Part shown: piece after piece, positions 7,662-16,390 of the stretch
Layout of the letters: each line of letters begins with the position of its first letter
How positions within the stretch are numbered: position 1 is the stretch's first letter
NCBI GenBank assembly: GCA_023401925.1
Contig: JAEXDA010000043.1
Span: 186,001-250,000, forward strand
Direction: 5' to 3'
Length of the DNA stretch: 64,000 bases
Source of the DNA: Bacillota bacterium
Lineage (GTDB): Bacteria; Bacillota; UBA4882; UBA8346
Notes under the pieces: model-generated
Database searches by the model: none
What the model was told of the DNA's origin: nothing
What the model saw: only the letters and a program-made list of their open reading frames with translations
Position numbers and translations under genes: made by a program

Positions 7662-10022
7662 ATGAATTACGGATATTTTGATGACACGAAAAAAGAGTAT
7701 GTAATTTTCAATCCAATGACACCGATGTCATGGATCAATTATTTAGGAACCGGTGAATTTGCTTCCATTGTATCCAACAATGCCAGCGGTTATTCATTTT
7801 ATAAATCGCCGCGCTTAGGAAGAATGCTACGGTTCCGGTTTAATAGTATTCCTATGGATCGACCGGGACGGTATATTTATATTCGGGACCGTAAAGAGGG
7901 GGATTATTGGTCGGCCTCCTGGCAGCCGGTGGGAAAATCCTTGGATACGTATAAGAGCGTTTGCCGTCATGGTCTTGGTTATACGGTTTTTGAAAGTGAC
8001 TATAAGGAGATCCACACAAACTATCGGATCTTTGTGCCTATCGACAAGCCAATTGAATTTTGGGAAGTTGAGCTTGAAAATAAGTCCGACCGGGAACGGG
8101 AATTGTCCCTGTTTACATACGCCGAATGGTGCTTTTGGAATATGGATCAGGATCTTAGCAATTTCCAATATATTTTATACACCTGCCGAATGAACTATCA
8201 GGATGACATTATCGATTATGGAATGAGTTTTGCCCCACCGGAAGATCCGAGAGCTTTTATGGCTTCTACCTTACCGGTAACCAGCTTCGACACCGATCGG
8301 GAGTGTTTTATAGGTGATTATCATCACGAGGGAAATCCAACCGCGGTTGAAAGGGGTCAATGTTCTAATTCCATTGCTCTTGGAGGAACCCCTTGCGCCT
8401 CGCTGGAAAACAGGATTACCTTGAAACCAGGCGAAAAGAAGTATGCGCTTTTTATTGTCGGCATCGGTGATGCAACTACTTTCGGTAAAGAATGCCGTAA
8501 TATCTATTCGGATCGTAATAAAGTAAATGAAGAATTTGAGCGGGTACAAAATTATTGGAAACAGAGGCTTTCGCAATATACCTGTGAAACTCCTTCGATG
8601 ATGGTCAATAGCATGATTAACCTTTGGAACCAGTATCAGTGCCACACTACTTTCAACTGGTCAAGATCGGCGTCCTTCAATGAAGCCGGAGGAAGGGACG
8701 GTTTGGGATACCGGGATACCAACCAAGATTTATTGGGAATCCTTCATTCCATACCGGATGAAGCGCACGATAAACTTTTGGAATTACTAAAAGGTCAACT
8801 TCACGAGGGCTATGCCATGCATGGTTTTCAACCGTTAATCTGGAAACAGGGTGCCCATAATATTCCAAAGCCGGAACAGATTTATTCGGACGATCACCTG
8901 TGGTTGCTGCTTTCCGTATCGGCTTATATTAAAGAAACCGGAATCTCTGATTTTTTAAGTGAAGTGATCCCGTATGCGGATGAAAAAGAAGAATCAGTTT
9001 ATGAACATTTAAAAAAAGCCCTTGAGTATTCTTGGAATCGAAAGGGTCCCCATGGTTTATTATTAGGCTTGGCAGCAGATTGGAACGACTGTATCAACTT
9101 AAAAGGCAGAGGCGAAAGTACCTGGAGTACCTTTTTATATTACCGGGCTCTGCAGGAATTTGTGACTCTTGCCGAACGTTATGGTCAAAATAAGGATGTT
9201 GAGCATTTTCGTAATTATCAATGCCTGATTAAAGAAAAACTTCAGAAATATGCTTGGGACGGGGATTGGTATGTCAGAGGGTTTCTTGACAGTGGCCGTA
9301 AATTGGGCTCCCGCGAAAGCGAACAAAGTAAAATTTTTATCAACAGTCAAACCTGGGCAGTGGTATCGGGAGCCGCTGATTCAAATCAAGGAAAACTGGC
9401 TATGGACAGTCTCCATCAATATCTCGCCACGGAACATGGAATTGTCAAAAATTATCCTGCTTTTCGTGAATATGATCAGGAAATCGGCTATATTACCGCC
9501 TATCCGGCCGGCTTGAAAGAAAATGCCGCAATTTTCTGCCATGCCAACACCTGGGCGGTCATTGCCGAAGCTATGCTTGGTAGGGGGGATCGGGCTTACC
9601 AATACTACCTATCCTTCTTACCGGCAGCCAAAAATGATCAGGCTGATCTTTACACCATGGAGCCTTATGTCTATTCCCAATTTATAACCGGAAAAGAACA
9701 TCTTTATCATTTCGGTAGAGCTCGTAATTCATGGTTAACAGGTACGGCTTCTTGGAGTTTTGTGGCCGTTACTCAGTATATCTTGGGAATCAGAGCGGAT
9801 TATGATGGCCTGGTTGTTGATCCTTGTATACCCTCCCAATGGGAAGGTTTTAAGGTCTCTAGGGTTTTCCGGGGTAAAATCTGCAACATTTCTGTCGCCA
9901 ATCCAAAGCGTGTGAATTGTGGTGTGGTTGAATTAACAGTCAACGGGAAGAAACTAAATGGAAATATGATACCCTTTGATGTCATGGAGGAACAAAATCA
10001 GGTCGGAGTTGTTTTAGGGTAA
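7662..10022 (+). CDS. GH94 disaccharide phosphorylase (cellobiose/chitobiose phosphorylase-like)
   Basis: 786 residues, the usual length. GH94 enzymes split beta-linked disaccharides with phosphate, giving a sugar 1-phosphate and a free sugar and so saving ATP. The N-terminal beta-sandwich begins MNYGYFDD with INYLGTGEF. The (alpha/alpha)6 barrel contains GLGYRDTNQDLLG and the catalytic general acid Asp473 in AADWNDC. KENAAIFCH and ARNSWLTGTASW form the phosphate and sugar sites. Start ATG 7662 has AAGGAG 7 nt upstream; the TTG at 7656 overlaps the SD. No signal peptide, so cytosolic. It has conserved features of both cellobiose and diacetylchitobiose phosphorylases, so I leave the substrate open. 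It is bounded by terminators on both sides, a single-gene insertion into a housekeeping neighbourhood. Confidence 0.88.
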   Translation: MNYGYFDDTKKEYVIFNPMTPMSWINYLGTGEFASIVSNNASGYSFYKSPRLGRMLRFRFNSIPMDRPGRYIYIRDRKEGDYWSASWQPVGKSLDTYKSVCRHGLGYTVFESDYKEIHTNYRIFVPIDKPIEFWEVELENKSDRERELSLFTYAEWCFWNMDQDLSNFQYILYTCRMNYQDDIIDYGMSFAPPEDPRAFMASTLPVTSFDTDRECFIGDYHHEGNPTAVERGQCSNSIALGGTPCASLENRITLKPGEKKYALFIVGIGDATTFGKECRNIYSDRNKVNEEFERVQNYWKQRLSQYTCETPSMMVNSMINLWNQYQCHTTFNWSRSASFNEAGGRDGLGYRDTNQDLLGILHSIPDEAHDKLLELLKGQLHEGYAMHGFQPLIWKQGAHNIPKPEQIYSDDHLWLLLSVSAYIKETGISDFLSEVIPYADEKEESVYEHLKKALEYSWNRKGPHGLLLGLAADWNDCINLKGRGESTWSTFLYYRALQEFVTLAERYGQNKDVEHFRNYQCLIKEKLQKYAWDGDWYVRGFLDSGRKLGSRESEQSKIFINSQTWAVVSGAADSNQGKLAMDSLHQYLATEHGIVKNYPAFREYDQEIGYITAYPAGLKENAAIFCHANTWAVIAEAMLGRGDRAYQYYLSFLPAAKNDQADLYTMEPYVYSQFITGKEHLYHFGRARNSWLTGTASWSFVAVTQYILGIRADYDGLVVDPCIPSQWEGFKVSRVFRGKICNISVANPKRVNCGVVELTVNGKKLNGNMIPFDVMEEQNQVGVVLG

Positions 10023-10084
10023 ATTCATTCCCTGATCTTAAGATTCTTTGGACTAAAAAAAGTTAAAGATCTGATTCTTTACTA

Positions 10085-10122
10085 AAATCCGGCATTGGAC
10101 TTGTTACATGCCGGATTTATCT
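10085..10122 (+). terminator. Intrinsic terminator after the GH94 gene
   Basis: Perfect 11-bp stem AAATCCGGCAT (10085-10095) / ATGCCGGATTT (10108-10118) with a 12-nt loop and a short T-rich tail. Confidence 0.8.
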
Positions 10123-10176
10123 TTTAGTTTCTGACATTGGCAGGAAAACCCATAATGCAACACGAATAAATCGGGT

Positions 10177-11031
10177 ATGAAAACAAATTCGTTGAGTGGA
10201 AATACCAAAGTCCTGGCAGTTTTCGGGGACCCGGTTCATCACAGCTTGTCTCCGCTCATGCATAATGCGGCTTTTTCATCTTTGGGATGGGACTCCATTT
10301 ATATTCCATGCCGTGTTGAGATTGCACAGCTTCCTATTGCAGTACAATCGATCCGGGCTTTGAATTGGATAGGCGCTAATATTACAGTTCCCCATAAACA
10401 AGCGGTTTTTAATGAATTGGATCAAATTATCGGTGATGCCCAAAAAAGCGGTTCGGTTAATACAATCATTCATCGGGGTGGGCGGTTAATCGGCGCTAGT
10501 ACCGATGGGGTAGGGTTTTTGCGTTCCCTTTATGAGGAAGGCCATTTCGATGTGAAAGGAAAGAAGGTACTCCTTTTTGGAGCAGGCGGCGCTGCCCGGG
10601 CTGTGCTTTATTCTTTAATATCAGCCGGAATCGTTTCTTTAACGATAGTGAATCGTAACGTTGAGAGAGGGGACGAGTTGCGAAGGGAAGTTTTAGATAA
10701 AACGGGATTTCGGGTTGACGTGACCGGTTTAAACGAGCTGTCGAAAATCAACTGGGATTCTTTTGATTTATTGATCAATTCCACTTCTGTAGGTCGGCAG
10801 GATGATCAAAGTTTAATACCTAGCGATTTCTTGCAGCCGAAGCACTTTGTTTATGATATGAATTATACGAAAAGCGGCACCAAACTTTATCGTGATGCTC
10901 AACAAATTGGTTGTCAGGCACTTTCCGGCTTGTCTATGCTCTTATACCAGGGCGCGGAGAGTTTCCGATTATGGTTTGATTCCGATCCGCCGGTTGATAT
11001 CATGCGTCGTACTTTATATCCATATTATTAA
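10177..11031 (+). CDS. aroE: Shikimate dehydrogenase
   Basis: 284 residues. Reduces 3-dehydroshikimate to shikimate with NADPH in aromatic amino acid synthesis. Shikimate-binding GDPVHHSLSP, catalytic Lys in NITVPHKQAV, catalytic Asp in STDGVGFL, nucleotide fold LLFGAGGAARAVL and NRN NADP loop, then LINSTSVG. ATG 10177 lacks a clear SD (only CGGG at 10171-10174), so translation may be weak or the start slightly different; the N-terminal length fits the family. Upstream of pilM by about 220 bp. Confidence 0.93.
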   Translation: MKTNSLSGNTKVLAVFGDPVHHSLSPLMHNAAFSSLGWDSIYIPCRVEIAQLPIAVQSIRALNWIGANITVPHKQAVFNELDQIIGDAQKSGSVNTIIHRGGRLIGASTDGVGFLRSLYEEGHFDVKGKKVLLFGAGGAARAVLYSLISAGIVSLTIVNRNVERGDELRREVLDKTGFRVDVTGLNELSKINWDSFDLLINSTSVGRQDDQSLIPSDFLQPKHFVYDMNYTKSGTKLYRDAQQIGCQALSGLSMLLYQGAESFRLWFDSDPPVDIMRRTLYPYY

Positions 11032-11180
11032 TAAACTTGCGGTTTTGAATTAAATGGCGTTTTATAAGTTGAATACGCCGAATATCATGTTTTTTTTAGA
11101 GCTTTTGGCTATGAAATCAAGTTTTTCTTGGCTTGGATTTGTTACTTTTGCGATTTTAGCAGGATCATCATAAATTAAAG

Positions 11181-11211
11181 TTGAATTATAACATAATAAG
11201 AAAATTATAAT
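11181..11211 (+). promoter_or_regulatory. Possible promoter of the pil operon
   Basis: TTGAAT (11181-11186) and TATAAT (11206-11211) with a 19-bp spacer, 44 bp before the pilM start. Good hexamers but long spacing. Confidence 0.4.
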
Positions 11212-11254
11212 ATTCTTGCCTTTATTTTCAGCTTATTTATTTTTGGAGGACATG

Positions 11255-12328
11255 ATGGCGCGGATTGGGATAGGCATCGATTTAGGGCACGGTTCAATTA
11301 AGGTTGTTCAGATTGGTAAAACTAAAGGACAAGCCGAGTTGATTGGTTATGCCCAAGTAATGGTTCCATCCAAATCTATAGATGACGACGGGATAGTAAC
11401 CAATCAATCTTTGGTTTCCGAAGCTATCCGTCAAGCTTGCGCCCAAGCGAGGATTCAAACCAAAAAAGTGACCATTGCAATAGCCGGTAATGCAGCAGTC
11501 ATGAAGGAACTTAATCTACCTGTAATGATAGGACCCAAACTCGGCGAAGTTGTGCGCTTTGAAACTGAAAAATTTTTGACATTTCCAATGGATGAAGCTG
11601 AGTATGATTGGGACATTTTAAAGCAACATGATAATGGAGAAATGGAAGTCATGATCGTGGCTGCTCCTAAAAAAATAGTTGCTAGTCAATTGGCTTGTTT
11701 TCAAAATGCCGGTTTACATACCATAGCCATGGATATGCAAGCTTTTTGTAATATGCGGGCTTTGAAAACTGATATCGATAGTGAAATCAGCAATTTGGGC
11801 AGCATCGTAATTTTAGATATCGGGTTGGCCGCCACCCAGATGGCTATTTTTAACAATGAAAATGTCAGGGAAACACGGGTTATCAATATAGCTGGTTATT
11901 CAATAACAGAAGCAATAGCGGACCAAATGCAAATTTCGTTTGAAAAAGCCGAAGCCATAAAGTGTAACCTCGGAGATGCCGATTATGGTTTTATAGAGTC
12001 GGAAATGGATACGGATAGTTATAAAGCCAATCAAATTATTAGAGGAAAATTGGGGGAACTGATCGTGGAAATTCGGCGTTCACTCGATTATTTTAAGCTA
12101 CAATTTCCCGGTACACCGATTCATCAGTGTATTCTAACGGGCGGGAGCAGTAAATTACGGAACTTGGCACTTTATTTGCGACCTGAATTGGGGATGGACG
12201 TAATATTAGGGAATCCCTTAACGGGTCTTCCAATTGGAACCAAACAAATCAATCGGGCTGTGATACTCAGCAACCCTAATCAATTTTCAGTGGCGATAGG
12301 TTTGGCAAAACGGGGAGTGGAATATTGA
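11255..12328 (+). CDS. pilM: Type IV pilus assembly actin-like ATPase PilM
   Basis: 357 residues. PilM is a cytoplasmic FtsA/actin-fold protein that binds the N-terminal tail of PilN and links the pilus motor to the inner-membrane platform. Visible are the actin-fold phosphate loop GIGIDLGHGSIKVVQIGK, the adenosine-side ILTGGSSKLRNL and the connecting AIAGNAAVMKELNLP. GGAGG at 11245-11249 favours ATG 11255 over ATG 11252, which is too close. The stop TGA abuts the pilN start. First gene of a tight pilM-N-O-P-Q operon. Confidence 0.9.
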   Translation: MARIGIGIDLGHGSIKVVQIGKTKGQAELIGYAQVMVPSKSIDDDGIVTNQSLVSEAIRQACAQARIQTKKVTIAIAGNAAVMKELNLPVMIGPKLGEVVRFETEKFLTFPMDEAEYDWDILKQHDNGEMEVMIVAAPKKIVASQLACFQNAGLHTIAMDMQAFCNMRALKTDIDSEISNLGSIVILDIGLAATQMAIFNNENVRETRVINIAGYSITEAIADQMQISFEKAEAIKCNLGDADYGFIESEMDTDSYKANQIIRGKLGELIVEIRRSLDYFKLQFPGTPIHQCILTGGSSKLRNLALYLRPELGMDVILGNPLTGLPIGTKQINRAVILSNPNQFSVAIGLAKRGVEY

Positions 12329-12909
12329 TGATCAACCTTTTACCAAAAGAAAACAAAAACGGAACCGGCCGTAACCGTCATTTGAATTTGCAGATAGTTA
12401 TCATGGTGGCGGCAATTGCCTGTGTGGTTTTTAGTCTGGGATTTTACTGGGGTTATTTAAATCATCAAGTGTCGCTTCAGAGAGCAAAATTAGCCGATCT
12501 GCAGTTGGAAATGAAGTGCTATAGCACGCCATTTCAAAAAATCCGTAATATGGAATCCATTCTGGAGCGTCTTCAGAATAAAGAACATCTTAAGCAGACT
12601 GTTTTGTCGGGTTATTTGCCCCCTTTGAATGCCTTAAACAGTTTAATACAATTCAAGACCAATTCGGTATGGTTTGAACGGGTGCAGCTCAGCGCTGAAA
12701 GTGGCAATTTTGCAGTTACGGGAGGAGCAACGAATTACAAGACATGGGCTGCTTTTATCGGAGAACTTGAGCAGAACAAAGATGCCTTTCGGGAATTGAA
12801 ACCGGAGTGGGCCAATATTCATGGCAATTCTACCGGCCGGCAGTATGTACAATTTAAGATTAGTGGCGTTTTGACGAAAAGGGGTGAACAAAATGTCGCG
12901 CAGCATTAA
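12328..12909 (+). CDS. pilN: Pilus platform protein PilN
   Basis: 193 residues. Bitopic inner-membrane protein. A short cytoplasmic N-terminus MINLLPKE matches the PilM-binding INLLP motif, followed by one transmembrane segment at about residues 22-44, a coiled region, and a ferredoxin-like extracytoplasmic domain. ATG 12328 overlaps the last base of pilM's TGA. SD GGGGAG lies at 12312-12317. Its 3' end overlaps pilO by 17 nt. Confidence 0.85.
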   Translation: MINLLPKENKNGTGRNRHLNLQIVIMVAAIACVVFSLGFYWGYLNHQVSLQRAKLADLQLEMKCYSTPFQKIRNMESILERLQNKEHLKQTVLSGYLPPLNALNSLIQFKTNSVWFERVQLSAESGNFAVTGGATNYKTWAAFIGELEQNKDAFRELKPEWANIHGNSTGRQYVQFKISGVLTKRGEQNVAQH

Positions 12910-13441
12910 AATCATCTTGACCTGTGGGATAGTGATCCTTTGTGCATATATACCATTTCAGTTTGCCCTTCGTCCCCTTTTGGGCAAACTTAATTATCTA
13001 ACGGAGCAGGTTAAAGTCAAAGAGGCCGAAATCAGGCTTGTGAAAGCGAAAGTGGCTAAGATCTCTAGTCTAGAGGCAAATGTTCAGAATGCTCAGAATT
13101 CTGAACAGCTGACTTCGCCCATTATTCCGGAGAGATTGACTTTATCGGAAATTTACAACGAGATTGATGTGTTGAGTAAGGCCAGCGGATTGAAGGTTAA
13201 ACAGATTTCCACCAATCAGACCTTTCAATCTTTTGTAAAAAACCGGAAATTACAATATATTGCAGTAAGCATTGAAGGAAACGCTTATTTTCCGCAAGTC
13301 ATTGGATTTTTAGATTCCCTTTCCAAGAGCCGATTTGTGATTCAAGTTGAAAACCTGGACTTAAGCAGTATTTCCAAAGGTTCTAAACCATGGTTGCAGT
13401 TTAATATAACATTAAATGCTTTTGAGTATGGGGCAAGGTGA
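12893..13441 (+). CDS. pilO: Pilus platform protein PilO
   Basis: 182 residues. N-terminal transmembrane helix (about residues 5-24), then a coiled coil with heptad-like KVKEAEIRLVKAKVAKI, then a small alpha/beta domain (FLDSLSKSRFVIQVENLDL) typical of PilO/GspM-like folds. It heterodimerises with PilN. ATG 12893 is preceded by AAAGGGGTGA; the GTG at 12884 lies within that SD. Assigned by family pattern plus operon order, since PilO sequences diverge. Confidence 0.8.
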   Translation: MSRSIKIILTCGIVILCAYIPFQFALRPLLGKLNYLTEQVKVKEAEIRLVKAKVAKISSLEANVQNAQNSEQLTSPIIPERLTLSEIYNEIDVLSKASGLKVKQISTNQTFQSFVKNRKLQYIAVSIEGNAYFPQVIGFLDSLSKSRFVIQVENLDLSSISKGSKPWLQFNITLNAFEYGAR

Positions 13442-13508
13442 AATGAAATTCTGAAGCGGTTGAAAACTTTTTTTCGATTTGAACGGTTAGATAAAGGAGT
13501 GGCTGTTC

Positions 13509-14033
13509 GTGTTTCGCCCTAAATTATGGTTTCTTTGGATATCGATATTATTTGTAGGTATCTTTTTAGGAATTGGCTGCTATTTTATTTTTTCCCCCTA
13601 TTTACAAAATGTTCTTTGGCCGTCCGGGAGTTTTCAACCGGTTGCTGACGAGTTTAATCAAAAGTATAATCCAAATCAATATACTCCTAATATAGAGGGA
13701 AATCAACCGTTGAAAAATCAGACTCCTCCATCGACCTCAACGGGGGATGTCCGTTTAAAAAATCCTTTTATTTCACCTATTCCATATCATGCTTCTTTCA
13801 GAAAAAGCCCTTCTTCAAAGAAACGTGCTCTGCTTGAATATCTGGGAACCATTGAAACGGATAATGGTATTTTGGGACTTGTAAGGATCAATACCGGTGA
13901 ATCATTTGTCGTATCCGAAGGAGAAGATTTAGTGATATCCGGAATTATGATTGGGAAAATTACACCCAAAATACTAACATACTCCCAAAACGGAATTGAA
14001 AAGGTCATTCATTTAGGGGGGACATCGAATTGA
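13509..14033 (+). CDS. PilP-like inner-membrane/periplasmic connector
   Basis: 174 residues. GTG 13509 with AAAGGAGT upstream. One N-terminal transmembrane helix (about residues 7-28), a Pro/Asn/Thr-rich linker of about 60 residues, then a C-terminal beta domain (LEYLGTIETDNGILGLVRI, VVSEGEDLVISGIMIGKI, QNGIEKVIHLGG). This resembles the PilP or GspC homology region that touches the secretin N-domains. Unlike classical PilP there is no lipobox; the membrane anchor replaces it. Position between pilO and the secretin and the 4-nt TTGA overlap with it support the assignment. Similarity is structural in style, so the name is tentative. Confidence 0.65.
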   Translation: MFRPKLWFLWISILFVGIFLGIGCYFIFSPYLQNVLWPSGSFQPVADEFNQKYNPNQYTPNIEGNQPLKNQTPPSTSTGDVRLKNPFISPIPYHASFRKSPSSKKRALLEYLGTIETDNGILGLVRINTGESFVVSEGEDLVISGIMIGKITPKILTYSQNGIEKVIHLGGTSN

Positions 14034-15775
14034 TCCGGAGACGCAACATACGCATATTTTTTAGTATATTTTTTTTAACATTGGTTGGATGCGGGCCATT
14101 TGCTTTTGGTAATGAAACCCAAGCGACGGTTAAAAATATTGAATTCGTCAACGCTGATTTAAGGGATGTTTTCCGGAGCCTTGCTACAGCCGGAAAATTT
14201 AATATTATCATGGAGCCGCAAGTGCGTGGGAATGTAACTTTGGCCTTGCGATATGGTGTAACAGTTAAGGACGCGGTTTCTGTCATCGCAAAAACTTACG
14301 GCTATAGTTGTCGTTGGATAACCGATTCTCCCACTGCTCTTGTGGGAAGTGCCCGTTTTATTCAGATAAATTTTGATCGTAAAGTTTCGAAGACTTACCG
14401 CCTAAGGTATGCAAGTCCGGGAGAAATTGCGGAATCGTTGGAAGTTGTCATTCCTAAAAGTCGGATTAAAGCCGATTTACAAAATAAGCAAGTGATAGTC
14501 CTGGCCAATGAAATTGAAATCGCCAACATTACCGAAATCATTGAAAAATTGGACAGGGAGTTCCAACCCCTCGATCTTGAGGTCCAATTAGCGGAGGTTC
14601 CTCCGGAAATATGGAAAAAATTAGAGATTGACAATAAATACCAGCCACCCCATATGGGAGTGTATGTATTAAAGGAGGATCAAAGAAAGGCCCTTGAAGG
14701 CCTCTCTCCCAATGTAATTGCCAGAATAAATTATTCCGGTCTTGATAATCATAGGTTAAGGATTTTGTTGGGAGATAAGGTATCTATCGTTACAACCAAG
14801 AAGAGGAAAGATGATGTTAATTATAAGGTGGAGTATGTTGATGCCGGAAACTTTTTATCCTTGACCCCGCAAATGAATTCCGACCATCAATTGACTCTTT
14901 TGACTAAGGCTACCGTAAGCACTGTTGCTAATAAATCTCAACCAGGGGCAAAATGGGTGCCCTGGGTGGTGACCCGGGATTTTGAATCGACCATCCGTCT
15001 TGAAATGGGGCAAACCTTCATTCTTTCAGGCCTTTTGCAACGGACCGAATACCAGATGATGAAAAAGAGCCCCTATCAATTTCCGGAATTGGATAAGCTG
15101 TTTCTATCGCAGAACTCGTCGGAACAAGCGGGATCCAATTCTTCCGGTGAGTTAATTGCATTGCTTACTCCAAAGCTGACAGGGAAAATGAGTTCTCGTG
15201 AGGCAAGTCTGGAGGGTACAGTAGTTGACAATGGCAATAATTCCGCTACCCTTCCAAATCAGGTATTGGATAACAAACCACTCGATCCAACGGCTCCGGA
15301 TTCGGAAGGCAAATTGCCAATGAAGGAAGATAAGCCGGAGATTAAGATAACGCCTGATACTACGAAGATTAGTTCGGATGTTGCAACAGAAAAAACTCCA
15401 GAAATGCAGGAAACCAAAGATGGTGGAATTTCAAATTTGCAGTATGCAGAAATTCGTTATCGTGTCAAAAAAGGTGACACTCTGGTCAGTATTGTTAAAA
15501 AGTTCGCCACCAAAATGGAACTTGTACTGAGTAGGAATAATTTGAGCAAAACTGGAGTCATTAAGGAGGATTTCGTATTAACAATTCCGGTACCCGTGGA
15601 AAGGACATACGTCCTTAAACCGAAAGAGACTTTATGGCGGATAGCCAAACGGTATGGTACGACATTGGAAGTTCTAAAAGATCTAAACGGGATCAGTGAT
15701 GTAACCAAAGTCTATGTTGGGGAAATCATCGTCCTGCCTTGTGTTAAGACAAAAATTGCTAACCCTCAATTTTAG
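14030..15775 (+). CDS. Secretin with two C-terminal LysM domains (PilQ/GspD-like outer-membrane channel)
   Basis: 581 residues, TTG 14030 with AGGGGGGA upstream. N-terminal signal with LVGC at residues 18-21, which fits a lipobox. The STN/N0 domain has NIEFVNADLRDVFRSLATAGKFNIIM. An N1/NolW-like domain spans about residues 125-190. The secretin barrel region shows SLTPQ, VVTRDFESTIRLEMGQTFILSGLL and ELIALLTPKL. An acidic/Thr-rich linker leads to LysM1 (about 476-520, VKKGDTL) and LysM2 (about 526-570, LKPKETLWRIAKRYGTT). Secretins form the outer-membrane gate of type IV pili or type II secretion. LysM domains bind peptidoglycan and may anchor the pore to the wall. LysM at the C terminus is unusual; AMIN domains at the N terminus are the common solution. 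Confidence 0.85.
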   Translation: MIRRRNIRIFFSIFFLTLVGCGPFAFGNETQATVKNIEFVNADLRDVFRSLATAGKFNIIMEPQVRGNVTLALRYGVTVKDAVSVIAKTYGYSCRWITDSPTALVGSARFIQINFDRKVSKTYRLRYASPGEIAESLEVVIPKSRIKADLQNKQVIVLANEIEIANITEIIEKLDREFQPLDLEVQLAEVPPEIWKKLEIDNKYQPPHMGVYVLKEDQRKALEGLSPNVIARINYSGLDNHRLRILLGDKVSIVTTKKRKDDVNYKVEYVDAGNFLSLTPQMNSDHQLTLLTKATVSTVANKSQPGAKWVPWVVTRDFESTIRLEMGQTFILSGLLQRTEYQMMKKSPYQFPELDKLFLSQNSSEQAGSNSSGELIALLTPKLTGKMSSREASLEGTVVDNGNNSATLPNQVLDNKPLDPTAPDSEGKLPMKEDKPEIKITPDTTKISSDVATEKTPEMQETKDGGISNLQYAEIRYRVKKGDTLVSIVKKFATKMELVLSRNNLSKTGVIKEDFVLTIPVPVERTYVLKPKETLWRIAKRYGTTLEVLKDLNGISDVTKVYVGEIIVLPCVKTKIANPQF

Positions 15776-15786
15776 GAGTGGTCCAG

Positions 15787-16056
15787 ATGGGATTTAAAAA
15801 CTATATGGAAGATGTTATTATTGAAATCTATGGTGATTATAAAAAACATAATCTGAATTATTGTACCTGTGACCGGTGCATGGCTGATACGATAGCTATT
15901 GCTTTGACAAAATTGAAAGGTAAATATGCAGTGAGCCCAGAAGGAGAAATTTTTGCCAAAATTTCCCGGGATGATCGCCAGGTTAGAGCAGATGCATTAA
16001 TGGTAATTTTGGAAGCAATTGCGCAAGTTGGAAAAAGGCCGAATCATCCACTATAA
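15787..16056 (+). CDS. Late competence ComFB-like protein
   Basis: 89 residues. The sequence carries CTCDRCMADTIAIAL, the conserved ComFB cysteine cluster and helix. ComFB proteins are small cytosolic proteins near competence or pilus genes; some bind cyclic nucleotides in cyanobacteria, otherwise function is unclear. GGAG at 15775-15778 overlaps the secretin stop and is 8 nt from ATG 15787, so I prefer this over GTG 15778. Last gene of the pil operon, suggesting a role in pilus or DNA-uptake control. Confidence 0.8.
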   Translation: MGFKNYMEDVIIEIYGDYKKHNLNYCTCDRCMADTIAIALTKLKGKYAVSPEGEIFAKISRDDRQVRADALMVILEAIAQVGKRPNHPL

Positions 16057-16069
16057 ATTCAAGCGCCGA

Positions 16070-16261
16070 TTACTCAAAACGTTTATTTAGATAGACATCG
16101 CATTGTTCGTTTTTATAATGAACGCAGGAATCACATTCTAAGTCTTCTGCTATCTCCAGGTCAAATGTCGCGCATGCGGGGTGGCTTTTTAGGGCTTGAA
16201 TCGGCCGATAACTATTACATTCTTGTGCAGTCTCAGAGAGAACCGTTTTTTTCACTGTCAA
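16070..16261 (-). CDS. Small Cys-rich protein, possibly zinc-binding
   Basis: 63 residues if it starts at TTG 16261, which has GAGGTGAG (complement of 16266-16273) as a nearly perfect SD 6 nt upstream; a GTG at 16270 lies inside this SD. Five cysteines, including CDSCxHYxxxxC near the C terminus, suggest a metal site. I do not recognise the family. It is convergent with comFB and is divergently placed from rnj, which starts about 300 bp away. Confidence 0.55.
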   Translation of the reverse strand: MTVKKTVLSETAQECNSYRPIQALKSHPACATFDLEIAEDLECDSCVHYKNEQCDVYLNKRFE

Positions 16262-16355
16262 ATTACTCACCTCAGATTAAGAACGTACTATTATTTTACC
16301 GAAGTACTCTCAAAAATATGCAAAGTCTGTAAAAGGAAGTATAGATAAGTTGTAC

Positions 16356-16384
16356 TTGTTAACCATAATCAAATCCGGTATAAT
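16356..16384 (+). promoter_or_regulatory. Promoter of the rnj leader transcript
   Basis: TTGTTA (16356-16361), 17-bp spacer, perfect TATAAT (16379-16384). Predicted start near 16391, which leaves about 170 nt of untranslated leader before rnj. Confidence 0.75.
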
Positions 16385-16390
16385 ATAAAT

